Notes under the pieces: model-generated | What the model saw: the letters and a program-made list of their open reading frames with translations, nothing else | The model's database searches: none | Told to the model about the DNA's origin: nothing | In this document: positions 12,878 through 21,712 of the stretch, piece by piece | Position numbering within the stretch: the first letter of the stretch is position 1 | Layout of the letters: each line of letters starts with the position of its first letter | Translations under genes and position numbers: made by a program | NCBI RefSeq assembly: GCF_022347765.1 | Contig: NZ_JAKRFZ010000019.1 | Coordinates: 1-64,000, forward strand | Direction of reading: 5' to 3' | Origin: Pseudoalteromonas sp. OOF1S-7 | Lineage (GTDB): Bacteria > Pseudomonadota > Gammaproteobacteria > Enterobacterales > Alteromonadaceae | Length of the DNA: 64,000 nt

Positions 12878-15775
12878 TTACTCAGCATAAGTCTCTACAG
12901 CCGGGCAAGAACAGATCAGGTTACGGTCGCCGTATACGTCGTCGATACGGGTTACCGTTGGCCAGAACTTGTCTTTAGCAACTGATGCAACCGGGAAGGC
13001 TGCTGCGAGGCGGTCGTAGGCGCGATCCCACTCGTTGCCCAGTACGTCTGCCTGGGTGTGTGGTGCGAACACCAGTGGGTTGTTTTCAACTGACCATTCG
13101 CCGTTTTCTACTTTGGCGATTTCAGCGCGGATAGAGATCATGGCTTCGATGAAGCGGTCGATTTCTACCTTAGACTCAGATTCCGTTGGCTCGATCATCA
13201 GCGTGCCGGCAACCGGGAATGACATAGTCGGCGCGTGGAAACCGTAGTCCATCAGGCGCTTCGCTACGTCCATTTCTGTGATGCCAGAGGCTTCTTTGAG
13301 TGGGCGCAGGTCGATAATACACTCGTGGGCAACGCGGTCGTTGCGGCCACGGTAGAGTACCGGATAGTGCTTGCTCAGTTGCTCTGTCAGGTAGTTGGCG
13401 TTCACGATGGCCATTTCAGTGGCCTGCTTCAGTCCTTCGCTGCCCATCATGGCAATGTACGCCCATGAGATTGGCAGGATGGCTGCTGAGCCGTAAGGGG
13501 CCGCAGATACTGCGCCGTTACCTTCGTTGGTGCCCGCTACTTTAATCACGCTGTGGTTAGGCATAAATGGCGCAAGGTGCGATTTAACACCGATAGGACC
13601 CACACCCGGGCCGCCACCGCCGTGCGGGATACAGAATGTTTTGTGCAGGTTCAGGTGCGATACGTCAGAACCGATTGAGCCCGGGCTGGTTACGCCAACC
13701 TGTGCGTTCATGTTCGCGCCGTCCATGTAAACCTGGCCGCCGTGCTGGTGAACTATGTCACACACTTCACGGATGGCTTCTTCGTATACACCGTGGGTAG
13801 ACGGGTAAGTAACCATGATACAAGACAGGTTCTCAGATACGTCTTGGGCTTTCGCGCGCAGGTCGTCCAGGTCGATGTTACCGTCTTTATCACAGCCAAC
13901 CACAACTACTTTCATGCTGGCCATTTGCGCCGACGCCGGGTTAGTACCGTGCGCTGAGCTTGGGATCAGACACACGTTACGGTGGCCTTCGCCGCGTGAC
14001 TCGTGGTATTTACGAATGGCGATAAGACCCGCGTATTCACCCTGAGCACCTGAGTTAGGTTGCAGTGATACTGCGTCGTAGCCTGTAATGTTAACCAGCC
14101 AGTCGTGCAGCTCAGTCATCATTACCTGATAACCCTGTGCCTGCTCTAACGGGCAGAACGGGTGTAGTTCAGCGAACTCAGGCCAGGTGACCGGGATCAT
14201 CTCAGCGGTCGCGTTCAGCTTCATGGTACAAGAACCCAGAGAGATCATAGAGTGGTTCAGTGCCAGATCTTTGTTTTCAAGACGCTTGATATAACGCAGC
14301 ATCTCAGTTTCGCTGTGGTAGCTGTTGAAGTTGTCGTGTGTCAGTACTTCGTCATCACGTACCAGGCTTGCCGGAATACCTGTGATGTTATTTGCTGCAA
14401 CTTCGCTATCCAGTGCAGCTACATCTAAGCCGTGGCCTTCGCCCAGGATGATGTCGAACAGTTCTGCAATGTCACCGCGGGTAGTGGTTTCGTTCAGCGC
14501 AATCGAGTACTCGCCAGCGTGGTTTATGGCAAAGTTGACTTCGTTTGCAACGGCGCGCGCGACTACTGCGTCTTTGTCAGCGTCGCCCGCAACCACTGTG
14601 ATGGTGTCAAACCAGGTGTCGTGCTTCAGTGCCACGCCTTTGGCTTTCAGGCCGGTTGCCAGAATGCTGGCGAAGCGATTAATGCGCTCGGCAATGGTTT
14701 TCAGGCCCTGAGGACCATGGTACACCGCATAGAATGCAGCCATGTTGGCCAGCAGTACCTGCGCTGTACAAATGTTTGAGTTGGCTTTTTCGCGGCGGAT
14801 GTGCTGCTCGCGTGTTTGCATTGCCATACGCAGTGCATCATTGCCTAAACGGTCTTTCGATACACCAATGATACGCCCTGGCAGTGAACGCTTGTAAGCA
14901 TCGCGTGTTGCGAAGAACGCAGCGTGTGGACCACCGTAGCCCATAGGAACACCAAAGCGCTGTGCAGAACCCAGTACCACGTCTGCGCCCAGTTTACCTG
15001 GTGCTTTCAGTAGCATTAAGCTCATGATGTCGGCGGCCACACAGGCAATCGCTTTTTTGCTTTGTACTTGTGCGATGATGGCTGTGATGTCGACCACTTC
15101 ACCTGATGTGGTGGGGTACTGGAACAGGGCACCGAAGATCTCGTGGTTTGCCGCTTCGCTTGCAGGACCAACTACCACTTCAAAACCAAACTGCTCGGCA
15201 CGGGTTGTGACGACGTCGATGGTTTGTGTGTGTACGTCTTCAGCGATAAAGAACAGGTTCGCTTTTTTCGCTTTAGACACACGCTTAGCCAGCGCCATGG
15301 CTTCGGCTGCTGCGGTTGATTCGTCAAGCAGTGACGCACTGGCCAGGTCAAGGCCGGTGATGTCCATGGTCATAGTCTGGAAGTTAAGCAAAGACTCAAG
15401 ACGGCCTTGTGCAATCTCTGGCTGATACGGCGTATAAGCGGTATACCAGCCTGGGTTTTCCAGTACGTTACGCAAGATAACGTTTGGCACGTGTGTCGGG
15501 TGGTAACCCTGACCGATGTAAGATTTGAAGACTTTGTTTTTGCTTGCTACTGATTTCAGGTAGCTCAGCGTTTCTACTTCGGTACGGCTTTCACCAATTT
15601 GCAGGCCTTGCTCTAAACGGATTGAGCTAGGTACTGTCTGACCGATCAGCTCTTCAACACTCGATACTCCAAGCGCAGCAAGCATGTCACTCACCTGAGC
15701 CGGGCTCGGGCCGATATGGCGACGAATAAAGTCTTGCTTTTGCTCTAGTTGTTCAAGAGATTTGGCGTTTGACAT
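12878..15775 (-). CDS. gcvP: Glycine dehydrogenase (decarboxylating), P protein
   Basis: PLP-dependent P protein of the glycine cleavage system. It decarboxylates glycine and passes the aminomethyl group to the lipoyl arm of GcvH. The 965-residue single-chain form is close to E. coli GcvP (957). The N-terminal half (from RHIGPS) and C-terminal half are both complete. The PLP lysine lies in LNLHKTFCIPHGGGGPG at about residue 705-710, and the glycine-rich loop follows. It is the last gene of gcvT-gcvH-gcvP, but a 188-base gap with a hairpin separates it from gcvH. Confidence 0.97.
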   Translation of the reverse strand: MSNAKSLEQLEQKQDFIRRHIGPSPAQVSDMLAALGVSSVEELIGQTVPSSIRLEQGLQIGESRTEVETLSYLKSVASKNKVFKSYIGQGYHPTHVPNVILRNVLENPGWYTAYTPYQPEIAQGRLESLLNFQTMTMDITGLDLASASLLDESTAAAEAMALAKRVSKAKKANLFFIAEDVHTQTIDVVTTRAEQFGFEVVVGPASEAANHEIFGALFQYPTTSGEVVDITAIIAQVQSKKAIACVAADIMSLMLLKAPGKLGADVVLGSAQRFGVPMGYGGPHAAFFATRDAYKRSLPGRIIGVSKDRLGNDALRMAMQTREQHIRREKANSNICTAQVLLANMAAFYAVYHGPQGLKTIAERINRFASILATGLKAKGVALKHDTWFDTITVVAGDADKDAVVARAVANEVNFAINHAGEYSIALNETTTRGDIAELFDIILGEGHGLDVAALDSEVAANNITGIPASLVRDDEVLTHDNFNSYHSETEMLRYIKRLENKDLALNHSMISLGSCTMKLNATAEMIPVTWPEFAELHPFCPLEQAQGYQVMMTELHDWLVNITGYDAVSLQPNSGAQGEYAGLIAIRKYHESRGEGHRNVCLIPSSAHGTNPASAQMASMKVVVVGCDKDGNIDLDDLRAKAQDVSENLSCIMVTYPSTHGVYEEAIREVCDIVHQHGGQVYMDGANMNAQVGVTSPGSIGSDVSHLNLHKTFCIPHGGGGPGVGPIGVKSHLAPFMPNHSVIKVAGTNEGNGAVSAAPYGSAAILPISWAYIAMMGSEGLKQATEMAIVNANYLTEQLSKHYPVLYRGRNDRVAHECIIDLRPLKEASGITEMDVAKRLMDYGFHAPTMSFPVAGTLMIEPTESESKVEIDRFIEAMISIRAEIAKVENGEWSVENNPLVFAPHTQADVLGNEWDRAYDRLAAAFPVASVAKDKFWPTVTRIDDVYGDRNLICSCPAVETYAE

Positions 15776-15919
15776 GTGTCCAGATTCCTATGATCCAAGT
15801 AAAAATGGGGGTGTCACTGTTGCTCGACGACCTGTACCTTTATGCACAGTGCGACGAAAATACCTTGGTAACAGTCACAGAGTTTAACGGTGTTGCCACG
15901 CCTTAACGTCGTGACGCAA

Positions 15920-15950
15920 CTATAAAAGCCCCACGCAGGGGCTTTTATAG
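15920..15950. terminator. Hairpin between gcvH and gcvP
   Basis: CTATAAAAGCCCC and GGGGCTTTTATAG form a 13-bp perfect stem around ACGCA. On either strand the stem ends in a T-rich run, so it can act as an intrinsic terminator or RNA-stabilising stem inside the operon and may lower gcvP expression relative to gcvTH. Confidence 0.75.
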
Positions 15951-15963
15951 TATCTACAACGAA

Positions 15964-16353
15964 TTAGTCTTCGTCGATGTTGGCTTCGTAGCCTTCTGCG
16001 TCAAGCAGGTTTTCAAGTTCGCTTTCGTCAGACGCTTTAACACGGAACAGCCAGCCGTCACCGTAAGGGTCGTTGTTTACTGATTCCGGAGAGTCTTCCA
16101 GCTCTTCGTTGATAGCCACGATCTCGCCGCCGATTGGCGCGTAGATGTCAGAAGCGGCTTTTACAGACTCAGCAACCGCGCAGTCTTCACCAGCGTCAAC
16201 TTCGTCACCTACGTCAGGCAGGTCAACGAATACCATGTCACCCAAAAGTTCCTGCGCATGCTCAGTGATACCGACAGTGTAAGTGCCGTCGCCTTCAGCG
16301 CGAACCCACTCGTGAGACGTTGCGTACTTTAACTCGCTAGGAATGTTGCTCAT
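15964..16353 (-). CDS. gcvH: Glycine cleavage system H protein
   Basis: Small lipoyl carrier protein (129 residues, the same as E. coli). The lipoylated lysine is Lys65 in AVAESVKAASD. It shuttles the aminomethyl group from GcvP to GcvT and on to lipoamide dehydrogenase. It lies 62 bases after gcvT in the same direction; the hairpin at 15920-15950 follows it. Confidence 0.97.
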   Translation of the reverse strand: MSNIPSELKYATSHEWVRAEGDGTYTVGITEHAQELLGDMVFVDLPDVGDEVDAGEDCAVAESVKAASDIYAPIGGEIVAINEELEDSPESVNNDPYGDGWLFRVKASDESELENLLDAEGYEANIDED

Positions 16354-16415
16354 TTTTTTGTTCCTTTGGTCGATTTATGTGGGCCATCGCCCGTTATTCT
16401 ATTGTGCTCTGTGCG

Positions 16416-17498
16416 TTACAGAACCGACTTACCATTGCGTACAAAGCAAGGTTTAACCACTTTAACGTCTACCAGCTTTTTGCGCATTTCAACCTGAGCT
16501 GTGTCACCCGTAGAGCGAGGTACACGGGCCAAAGCTACGCTAAAGCCTAACGTTGGCGAGAATGTACCAGAAGTGATAACACCTTCGCCACCTTCTACGA
16601 TAACTTTAGAGCCTCCGCGCAGTACGCCTTTGCTCTCAAGTACCAGGCCAACCAGCTTGTCAGTGCTCTTGTCAGCACGTTGCTGCTCAATCACTTTACG
16701 ACCGATAAAGTCACGCTCTGCCGGCTCCCACGCAATGGTCCACGCCATGTTAGCAGCCAGTGGAGAAACGCTTTCGTCCATATCTGAGCCGTAAAGGTTC
16801 ATGCCCGCTTCTAAACGTAGCGTATCACGTGCACCTAGGCCAGCCGGACGGACGCCCGCATCTAATAATTTTTGCCACAGCTGCGCTGCATCATCATTGT
16901 GTACAACGATTTCGTAGCCGTCTTCACCTGTGTAGCCCGTGGTTGCAATGAACAGCTCTTCGGCTTGTACGCCAAAGAACGGCTTCATGCCTTCTACTGC
17001 GGCGTTTTGTGCATCGCTCAGGATAGTGGCTGTTTTGGCTTTCGCATTTGGACCCTGTACCGCAATCATCGCGTACTCAGGACGCTCTGTGATCGCCACA
17101 TCAAAGTCGGCAGCCACCTTGTTCATGTGTGCTAAGTCTTTTTCGCGCGTTGCAGAGTTTACAACCAGACGATACTCAGTTTCTGTGAAGAAGTAGATGA
17201 TCAAATCATCAATCACACCGCCCTGCTCGTTCAGCATGCCGGTGTAAAGTGCTTTACCCGCTACTTTTAGTTTTGCCACATCGTTGGCAACCAGCTTGCG
17301 CAGGAATGCCTGAGCATCCGCACCTTTTACATCGACTATGGTCATGTGAGACACATCAAACATACCCGCGTCTTCACGCACAGCGTTGTGCTCTTCGATT
17401 TGCGAGCCATAGTTGATTGGCATTTCCCAACCGTGGAAATCGACCATTTTCGCGCCAGCTTCTAGGTGCTTGGCATGCAGTACTGTTTTAGAAGTCAT
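16416..17498 (-). CDS. gcvT: Aminomethyltransferase, T protein
   Basis: Transfers the methylene carbon from GcvH-bound aminomethyl-lipoate to tetrahydrofolate, releasing ammonia. Full length at 360 residues (E. coli 364). Typical stretches are visible: VDFHGWEMPINYGSQ, MFDVSHM, YTGEDGYE and GLGARDTLRLEAGM, with the C-terminal barrel through GFSVALARV. First of the gcvTHP genes and preceded, 80 bases upstream, by a degenerate paralogue of itself. Confidence 0.97.
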   Translation of the reverse strand: MTSKTVLHAKHLEAGAKMVDFHGWEMPINYGSQIEEHNAVREDAGMFDVSHMTIVDVKGADAQAFLRKLVANDVAKLKVAGKALYTGMLNEQGGVIDDLIIYFFTETEYRLVVNSATREKDLAHMNKVAADFDVAITERPEYAMIAVQGPNAKAKTATILSDAQNAAVEGMKPFFGVQAEELFIATTGYTGEDGYEIVVHNDDAAQLWQKLLDAGVRPAGLGARDTLRLEAGMNLYGSDMDESVSPLAANMAWTIAWEPAERDFIGRKVIEQQRADKSTDKLVGLVLESKGVLRGGSKVIVEGGEGVITSGTFSPTLGFSVALARVPRSTGDTAQVEMRKKLVDVKVVKPCFVRNGKSVL

Positions 17499-17578
17499 AC
17501 TCTTCCTTCACTTATTGTCATCACCCACCCGGTTACAAGCCAGGTGCATGTTCACCAGCGCAACACCGGTGAATGGGG

Positions 17579-18169
17579 TTAATTTGGGGCGTGTTCGTCT
17601 GGCTGAGCAAAACCCTGTTCAGCCAGTCGAGCCTGCCACAGGCTCAAAGATTCTTGGTTTGCAATCAGCTGGTACTGCTGCAGGCCTTGTTGCACTAAGG
17701 TAGTGACGAAAACGTCGCCGCTTTGTTTACCATAGCACGCCTGCAAGTCTGAAATTTGCAGACCCGGTGTCAGCGAAAAGCTGCTAAGTACCGTCTCAAG
17801 CGCAGCCTGACCACTCAGTTGCGTAATGGCTAAGTCGCTGCGACGTACCAGTTCAATGTCGTAGTCGCTGTCATGTTTGCTTACCAGTGCTGAGAGTGCT
17901 TGTGCAGCGTCTTCGCTCAGCACAAAACGGTAGGCTGTTTCGCTAAAGTAATAAACAGCAAATGACTGTGCGCCTGCCAGCTGACCTTGCACACCCAGTC
18001 CGGGTGCCATCAGTTTGTTGAGGTTCAGCCCCAGCTCCTGATTCAGAAAAGGCGTGGTTTCAAATCCGCTGAAATCCAGTACAACCAGTTCCTGTGGCGA
18101 GAAAATGCGATTTTCCACCGCCACCGAGCCCTGACGGTGTTTAGCGAAGATGATTGGCGTGCTCATCAT
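17579..18169 (-). CDS. Degenerate GcvT-like (YgfZ/GcvT fold) paralogue, 196 aa
   Basis: It parallels the first two thirds of GcvT: FAVYYFSETAYRFVLS corresponds to IIYFFTETEYRLVVN and FVTTLVQQGLQQYQLI to FIATTGYTGEDGYEIV, followed by SLWQARLAEQGFAQP. The folate-site sequence YTGEDGYE and the C-terminal barrel are missing, so aminomethyltransferase activity is unlikely. It may regulate, bind folate, or assist GcvT. It is the first gene of the leftward gcv cluster and is divergent from the LysR gene across a 129-base promoter region. The start may be either of two adjacent ATGs; AGGA lies upstream. Confidence 0.75.
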   Translation of the reverse strand: MMSTPIIFAKHRQGSVAVENRIFSPQELVVLDFSGFETTPFLNQELGLNLNKLMAPGLGVQGQLAGAQSFAVYYFSETAYRFVLSEDAAQALSALVSKHDSDYDIELVRRSDLAITQLSGQAALETVLSSFSLTPGLQISDLQACYGKQSGDVFVTTLVQQGLQQYQLIANQESLSLWQARLAEQGFAQPDEHAPN

Positions 18170-18238
18170 GCGACTATCCTGATGAAATTAAGATGCACAA
18201 AAGTATAGGGATCCGCCATCGCAACAACAAATTGTATT

Positions 18239-18258
18239 TATTTATCGTTTGATAAATA
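18239..18258. promoter_or_regulatory. Inverted repeat, probable LysR-type operator
   Basis: TATTTATC-GTTT-GATAAATA is a perfect 8-bp inverted repeat in the gap between the GcvT-like gene and lysR, and contains the T-N11-A layout of LysR sites. It suggests control of both divergent genes. Confidence 0.6.
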
Positions 18259-18298
18259 ATATTAATGTATTTGGGTTTTATAAATTGATTTTATTAAT

Positions 18299-19144
18299 AT
18301 GAAAAACTTATCGATTGATGGCCTGCGCACCCTGGTAACTGTGGTTGAAGTAGGTGGTTTTGCCAAGGCCGGTGAGCTGCTGGGCCTGTCTCAGCCGGCG
18401 GTGAGCTTGCAGATCAAACGCCTTGAAGAGCAGCTGGGCTGTAAACTGTTTAAAAAGCAGGGTCAGCGACAGGTACTCAATCAGTATGGCGAACTGCTGC
18501 TGCCCCAGGCCAAGCAAATGCTGCAATTCAACGATGGGATCATTCAGCAATTTACCTCCGAGAGCGTAACAGGCCGGGTACGCCTGGGTATTCCCAGTGA
18601 ATTTGCCGCGCGCATCCTGCCCGCCATCATCGGCGACTTTGTATCTTTGTATCCGGACGTGGCGCTGGAAGTGAAATCCCGGCTCAGTAAACACCTGCTG
18701 TCGGTTTCTCGGCAGGATCAATTCGATCTGGTGCTGGCACTGAACGAAGATCTCAATTCATCTAACTATCCGGTGTTTATGCAGGACCAGCTGGTATGGG
18801 TGGGCGACTTGTCTCTGGCGCAACAGCAAATTGTTACTTTGGTCACGGCGCCGGAGGGCTGCATTTATCGCCGCCGTGCCATCGAGGCACTGCAACAGGC
18901 CGGACTGCAATACCGCATTGTGTATAGTAATGCCGATTTAACGGGGCTGACGGCCGCGCTTAAAGAAGGGCTGGGTATTACGGTGCTGGCTAAAAGTACC
19001 GTGCCGGCTACGCTCAGTTACCAGGCCCAGACAGCGTTTTTGCCCGAACTGGGTCAGATTGGGATCAGCCTGGTGAAAAACACTCAGGAGTCTGCCCACG
19101 CAGTGAATAAGCTGGCTGAGTTTATTGCGCTGCGTCTGGGGTAA
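18299..19144 (+). CDS. LysR-family transcriptional regulator, 281 aa
   Basis: N-terminal winged HTH (about residues 4-62: LRTLVTVVEVGGFAKAGELL, LSQPAVSLQIKRLEEQLG, LFKKQGQ) and a two-lobed effector domain (about 88-275) typical of LysR proteins. It is read away from the gcv cluster and shares its promoter region, so it likely regulates glycine cleavage genes, like GcvA in role, though the protein is not evidently GcvA. Full-length family size. Effector unknown. Confidence 0.85.
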   Translation: MKNLSIDGLRTLVTVVEVGGFAKAGELLGLSQPAVSLQIKRLEEQLGCKLFKKQGQRQVLNQYGELLLPQAKQMLQFNDGIIQQFTSESVTGRVRLGIPSEFAARILPAIIGDFVSLYPDVALEVKSRLSKHLLSVSRQDQFDLVLALNEDLNSSNYPVFMQDQLVWVGDLSLAQQQIVTLVTAPEGCIYRRRAIEALQQAGLQYRIVYSNADLTGLTAALKEGLGITVLAKSTVPATLSYQAQTAFLPELGQIGISLVKNTQESAHAVNKLAEFIALRLG

Positions 19145-19230
19145 TCATTGCTTTGAGACCAGCGGGATGACAGGCTGTGTATGTGGGAATGGGTGTTATT
19201 AGTGTCACTCCTGAGTCGCCTGTTAGTAGT

Positions 19231-19249
19231 TCCCGCATCGAGTGCGGGA
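19231..19249. repeat. REP-like palindrome
   Basis: TCCCGCATCGAGTGCGGGA followed by TGACGGG, in the 200-base gap between lysR and ubiI. A similar TCCCGG...CCGGGATGACGG hairpin occurs at 63739-63766. These look like dispersed intergenic palindromes. Confidence 0.5.
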
Positions 19250-19344
19250 TGACGGGAGTTGAGTTTGAAAAGTTGTGTTTGATGCTCAACCCAACAGGTG
19301 TAAGCGGGCTGCTTGTTTGGCACCAAGCAGCCCTTTAGTATCTA

Positions 19345-20511
19345 TTATTCGCCGATGGCCTGCTGCACAAACAAGTCTTTAATCGGGCCGAGATTATCTA
19401 CCACATTTAGCCCTACGCCCCGCACCAGCTTTTTAAGTGGGTGACTGCCGCTGAACAGCTCTTTTAACCCCTGCATCATGGCAATGTGTTTTTGTGCATC
19501 CAGTTTACGGGTGCGCTCGTACTCACGTAGTGTGCTATGAGCCGCGAATTCATCGCCCTGCTCACTCAGCGCTTTGATCAGATGCGCGGCATCTTTGAGG
19601 CCCAGGTTCATGCCCAGTCCGGCAAGCGGGTGGATGGTATGTGCAGCGTCGCCCATTAACACCACTTTGCCAGTCAGCCACTGTTGTGCGTAACGCATGG
19701 TCAGCGGAAATACCGCTCGCTCACCCTGAACCGAGCACAATCCACATTGCAGATCACTGGCGGCGCTCAATGCTTTGTTAAAACTCAGCTCATCCATGTC
19801 CATCAGCTCTCGGGCTCGTTCAGGGGCTGTAGACCAGACGATTGACTGAGTATGTGGATCAGACAAAGGCAACAACGCCAGCGGACCATCCGGCAGGAAC
19901 ACCTGACGCGCTGTGGCATCGTGCGGTTGTTCAGTGTTAATGGTAGCCACAATAGCGTGGTGATCGTAATCCCAGAAGCTGATCGGCAGATTAAACTGAC
20001 TGCGTACCCCTGAGTTTGCACCGTCTGCTGCAACCAGCAGTTTGGCCATTACCGGTGTGCCCTGCTCCAGGGTGATCAGCACATCGCTTTCTGTCTGGTG
20101 GATAGACTGATAGCAACTGCCAAACAGTAAACTCGCCTGACTATGCTGCTGTAAGGCCTGATATAGGGCAAAACGGATAGCGTCGTTTTCGATAATATGA
20201 CCCAGTTCAGGCAAAGCCAGCTGCTGTGCGTTAAACTGGATGCGGCCAAAGCTGTCTGCATCGCACACCGACATCTTACGATAGGCCGTGGCCCGTTGCG
20301 CTTTGATGGCATCCCACACGCCTAAAGACTCAAACAGGCTCTGACTGGCTAAACTGATGGCACTAACCCGCGTACCATAGACCTCGCCCAGCGGCTGAGG
20401 CTCAGGGCCGGCATCCAGTACCATCACAGAGATATTGTTCTTTGCCAGACCCAGCGCCAGCGCCTGGCCTACACACCCACCACCGACGATGCACACTTGT
20501 ACTTGCTGCAT
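19345..20511 (-). CDS. ubiI: FAD-dependent ubiquinone hydroxylase, UbiI (VisC)-type
   Basis: Flavoprotein monooxygenase of the UbiH/COQ6 family, 388 residues. It has the FAD-binding GxGxxG site (VCIVGGGCVGQALALGLA, residues 5-22) and the second FAD motif GDAAHTIHPLAGLGMNLGLKD. By position (last of ygfB-pepP-ubiH-ubiI, as in E. coli) it should hydroxylate C5 of the ubiquinone ring precursor. It follows ubiH by nine bases. UbiF-type specificity cannot be excluded from sequence alone. Confidence 0.9.
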   Translation of the reverse strand: MQQVQVCIVGGGCVGQALALGLAKNNISVMVLDAGPEPQPLGEVYGTRVSAISLASQSLFESLGVWDAIKAQRATAYRKMSVCDADSFGRIQFNAQQLALPELGHIIENDAIRFALYQALQQHSQASLLFGSCYQSIHQTESDVLITLEQGTPVMAKLLVAADGANSGVRSQFNLPISFWDYDHHAIVATINTEQPHDATARQVFLPDGPLALLPLSDPHTQSIVWSTAPERARELMDMDELSFNKALSAASDLQCGLCSVQGERAVFPLTMRYAQQWLTGKVVLMGDAAHTIHPLAGLGMNLGLKDAAHLIKALSEQGDEFAAHSTLREYERTRKLDAQKHIAMMQGLKELFSGSHPLKKLVRGVGLNVVDNLGPIKDLFVQQAIGE

Positions 20512-20520
20512 GATTATTCC

Positions 20521-21693
20521 TTACAGGGTTCGTCCCATGAGTTGTCGCGCCAGTGGCGCTTTCAGTTGTGAGAACAGGCTCATTGACAACAGGCCACAAC
20601 TACGCCCCAGAGCCAGCATACGGGAATCATTGGAAAACAGTCTGACCAGAGAATCGGTCAGCGTCATGACACGGTTAATATCTGACTCGCGCGCGGTTTT
20701 GTAGCCTTGTGTGAACGCATGGCTGCCCCACAGCTTGCGGTCTGTCTGTTGCAGTAGCGCAACCAGTGCCTGAATATCGCGCAGTCCCAGATTAAAGCCC
20801 TGCCCGGCAATGGGGTGAATGGCATGTGCTGCATTACCAATGAGCACACAGCGATGATGCACCAGCTGCTCTACCCGGCCCAAAACCAGCGGATAGCTGG
20901 TCCGTCTGCCTACCCGCTCAAAAACACCAGCCCGATAACCAAACGCTGCCTGTAAACGCGCCAGAAACTCAGGTTCATCACACTCACGCAGCGTATCGAG
21001 CTCCTGCTGCGGCATACACCACACCAAAGAAAAGCGCTTGTTGCTCATTGGCAGCAGTGCCATCGGACCATGTTCGGTAAAGCGTTCAAACGCCTGGCCC
21101 TGATGCTTTTCGTGTATCTGTACGTTGGCGATCAGGGCGCCTTGTGTATAGGGCACACTATCAAAGCCAATATTCAGCTTGCTACGGGTTGGCGACTGGG
21201 CACCGTCGGCCACGACCAGCAACTTGCCCGACAGGGTTTCACCACTGTCCAGCGCCACATCTACCTGTACCTGACGCTGGTTCAAGCCGGTAATCTTGGC
21301 CGGGCAAAACAGTGTGATGTCCAGTTTACTCAATTGCTGATGTAAGTACGCGCCGTACGGGTTCACTTCGACCACATAGCCCAGCGCCTCTACCGCAAAT
21401 TCATTACAGCCGATAGTTGTTTTACCAAAGTGACCGCGATCCGAAACGTGCACCTGAGCAATAGGCTCGGCAAACTCCCAGTGCGGGTCAAACAACCCGA
21501 GTTTGCGCAGATAAGAGACCGATTGCTCGGCCAGTGCCAAACTGCGGTCATCAAAGCTGGGGTGGCTGGCCGTTTTGGGCTCAAAGGCTTCAATCACCGC
21601 GATACGGCTTTCGGGAAGCTGTTTTTTGATCGTGACGGCGGCTGTGGCACCGGCCATGCCCCCGCCCACGATTAACACATCAAAGTGCTGCAA
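20521..21693 (-). CDS. ubiH: 2-octaprenyl-6-methoxyphenol hydroxylase, UbiH
   Basis: FAD-dependent monooxygenase (390 residues; E. coli 392) of aerobic ubiquinone biosynthesis. FAD motifs: DVLIVGGGMAGATAAV at residues 5-20 and IGNAAHAIHPIAGQGFNLGL near 295. The gene lies between pepP and ubiI in the same direction, separated by only 19 and 9 bases, as in enterobacteria and Shewanella. Confidence 0.93.
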   Translation of the reverse strand: MQHFDVLIVGGGMAGATAAVTIKKQLPESRIAVIEAFEPKTASHPSFDDRSLALAEQSVSYLRKLGLFDPHWEFAEPIAQVHVSDRGHFGKTTIGCNEFAVEALGYVVEVNPYGAYLHQQLSKLDITLFCPAKITGLNQRQVQVDVALDSGETLSGKLLVVADGAQSPTRSKLNIGFDSVPYTQGALIANVQIHEKHQGQAFERFTEHGPMALLPMSNKRFSLVWCMPQQELDTLRECDEPEFLARLQAAFGYRAGVFERVGRRTSYPLVLGRVEQLVHHRCVLIGNAAHAIHPIAGQGFNLGLRDIQALVALLQQTDRKLWGSHAFTQGYKTARESDINRVMTLTDSLVRLFSNDSRMLALGRSCGLLSMSLFSQLKAPLARQLMGRTL

Positions 21694-21712
21694 GTTGTGC
21701 TCCTGCTTGTGT

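Noticed and set aside
12452..12890. Several overlapping open frames
   Set aside because: GC-rich remnant sequence with frames open on both strands; they overlap the terminator and palindrome and have no family look.
17499..17578. Glycine riboswitch before gcvT
   Set aside because: The gaps before gcvT and before the GcvT-like gene are short and show no glycine aptamer core; control by LysR seems more likely.
12878..18169. Long open frames on the plus strand
   Set aside because: Shadows of the highly coding gcv genes on the other strand.
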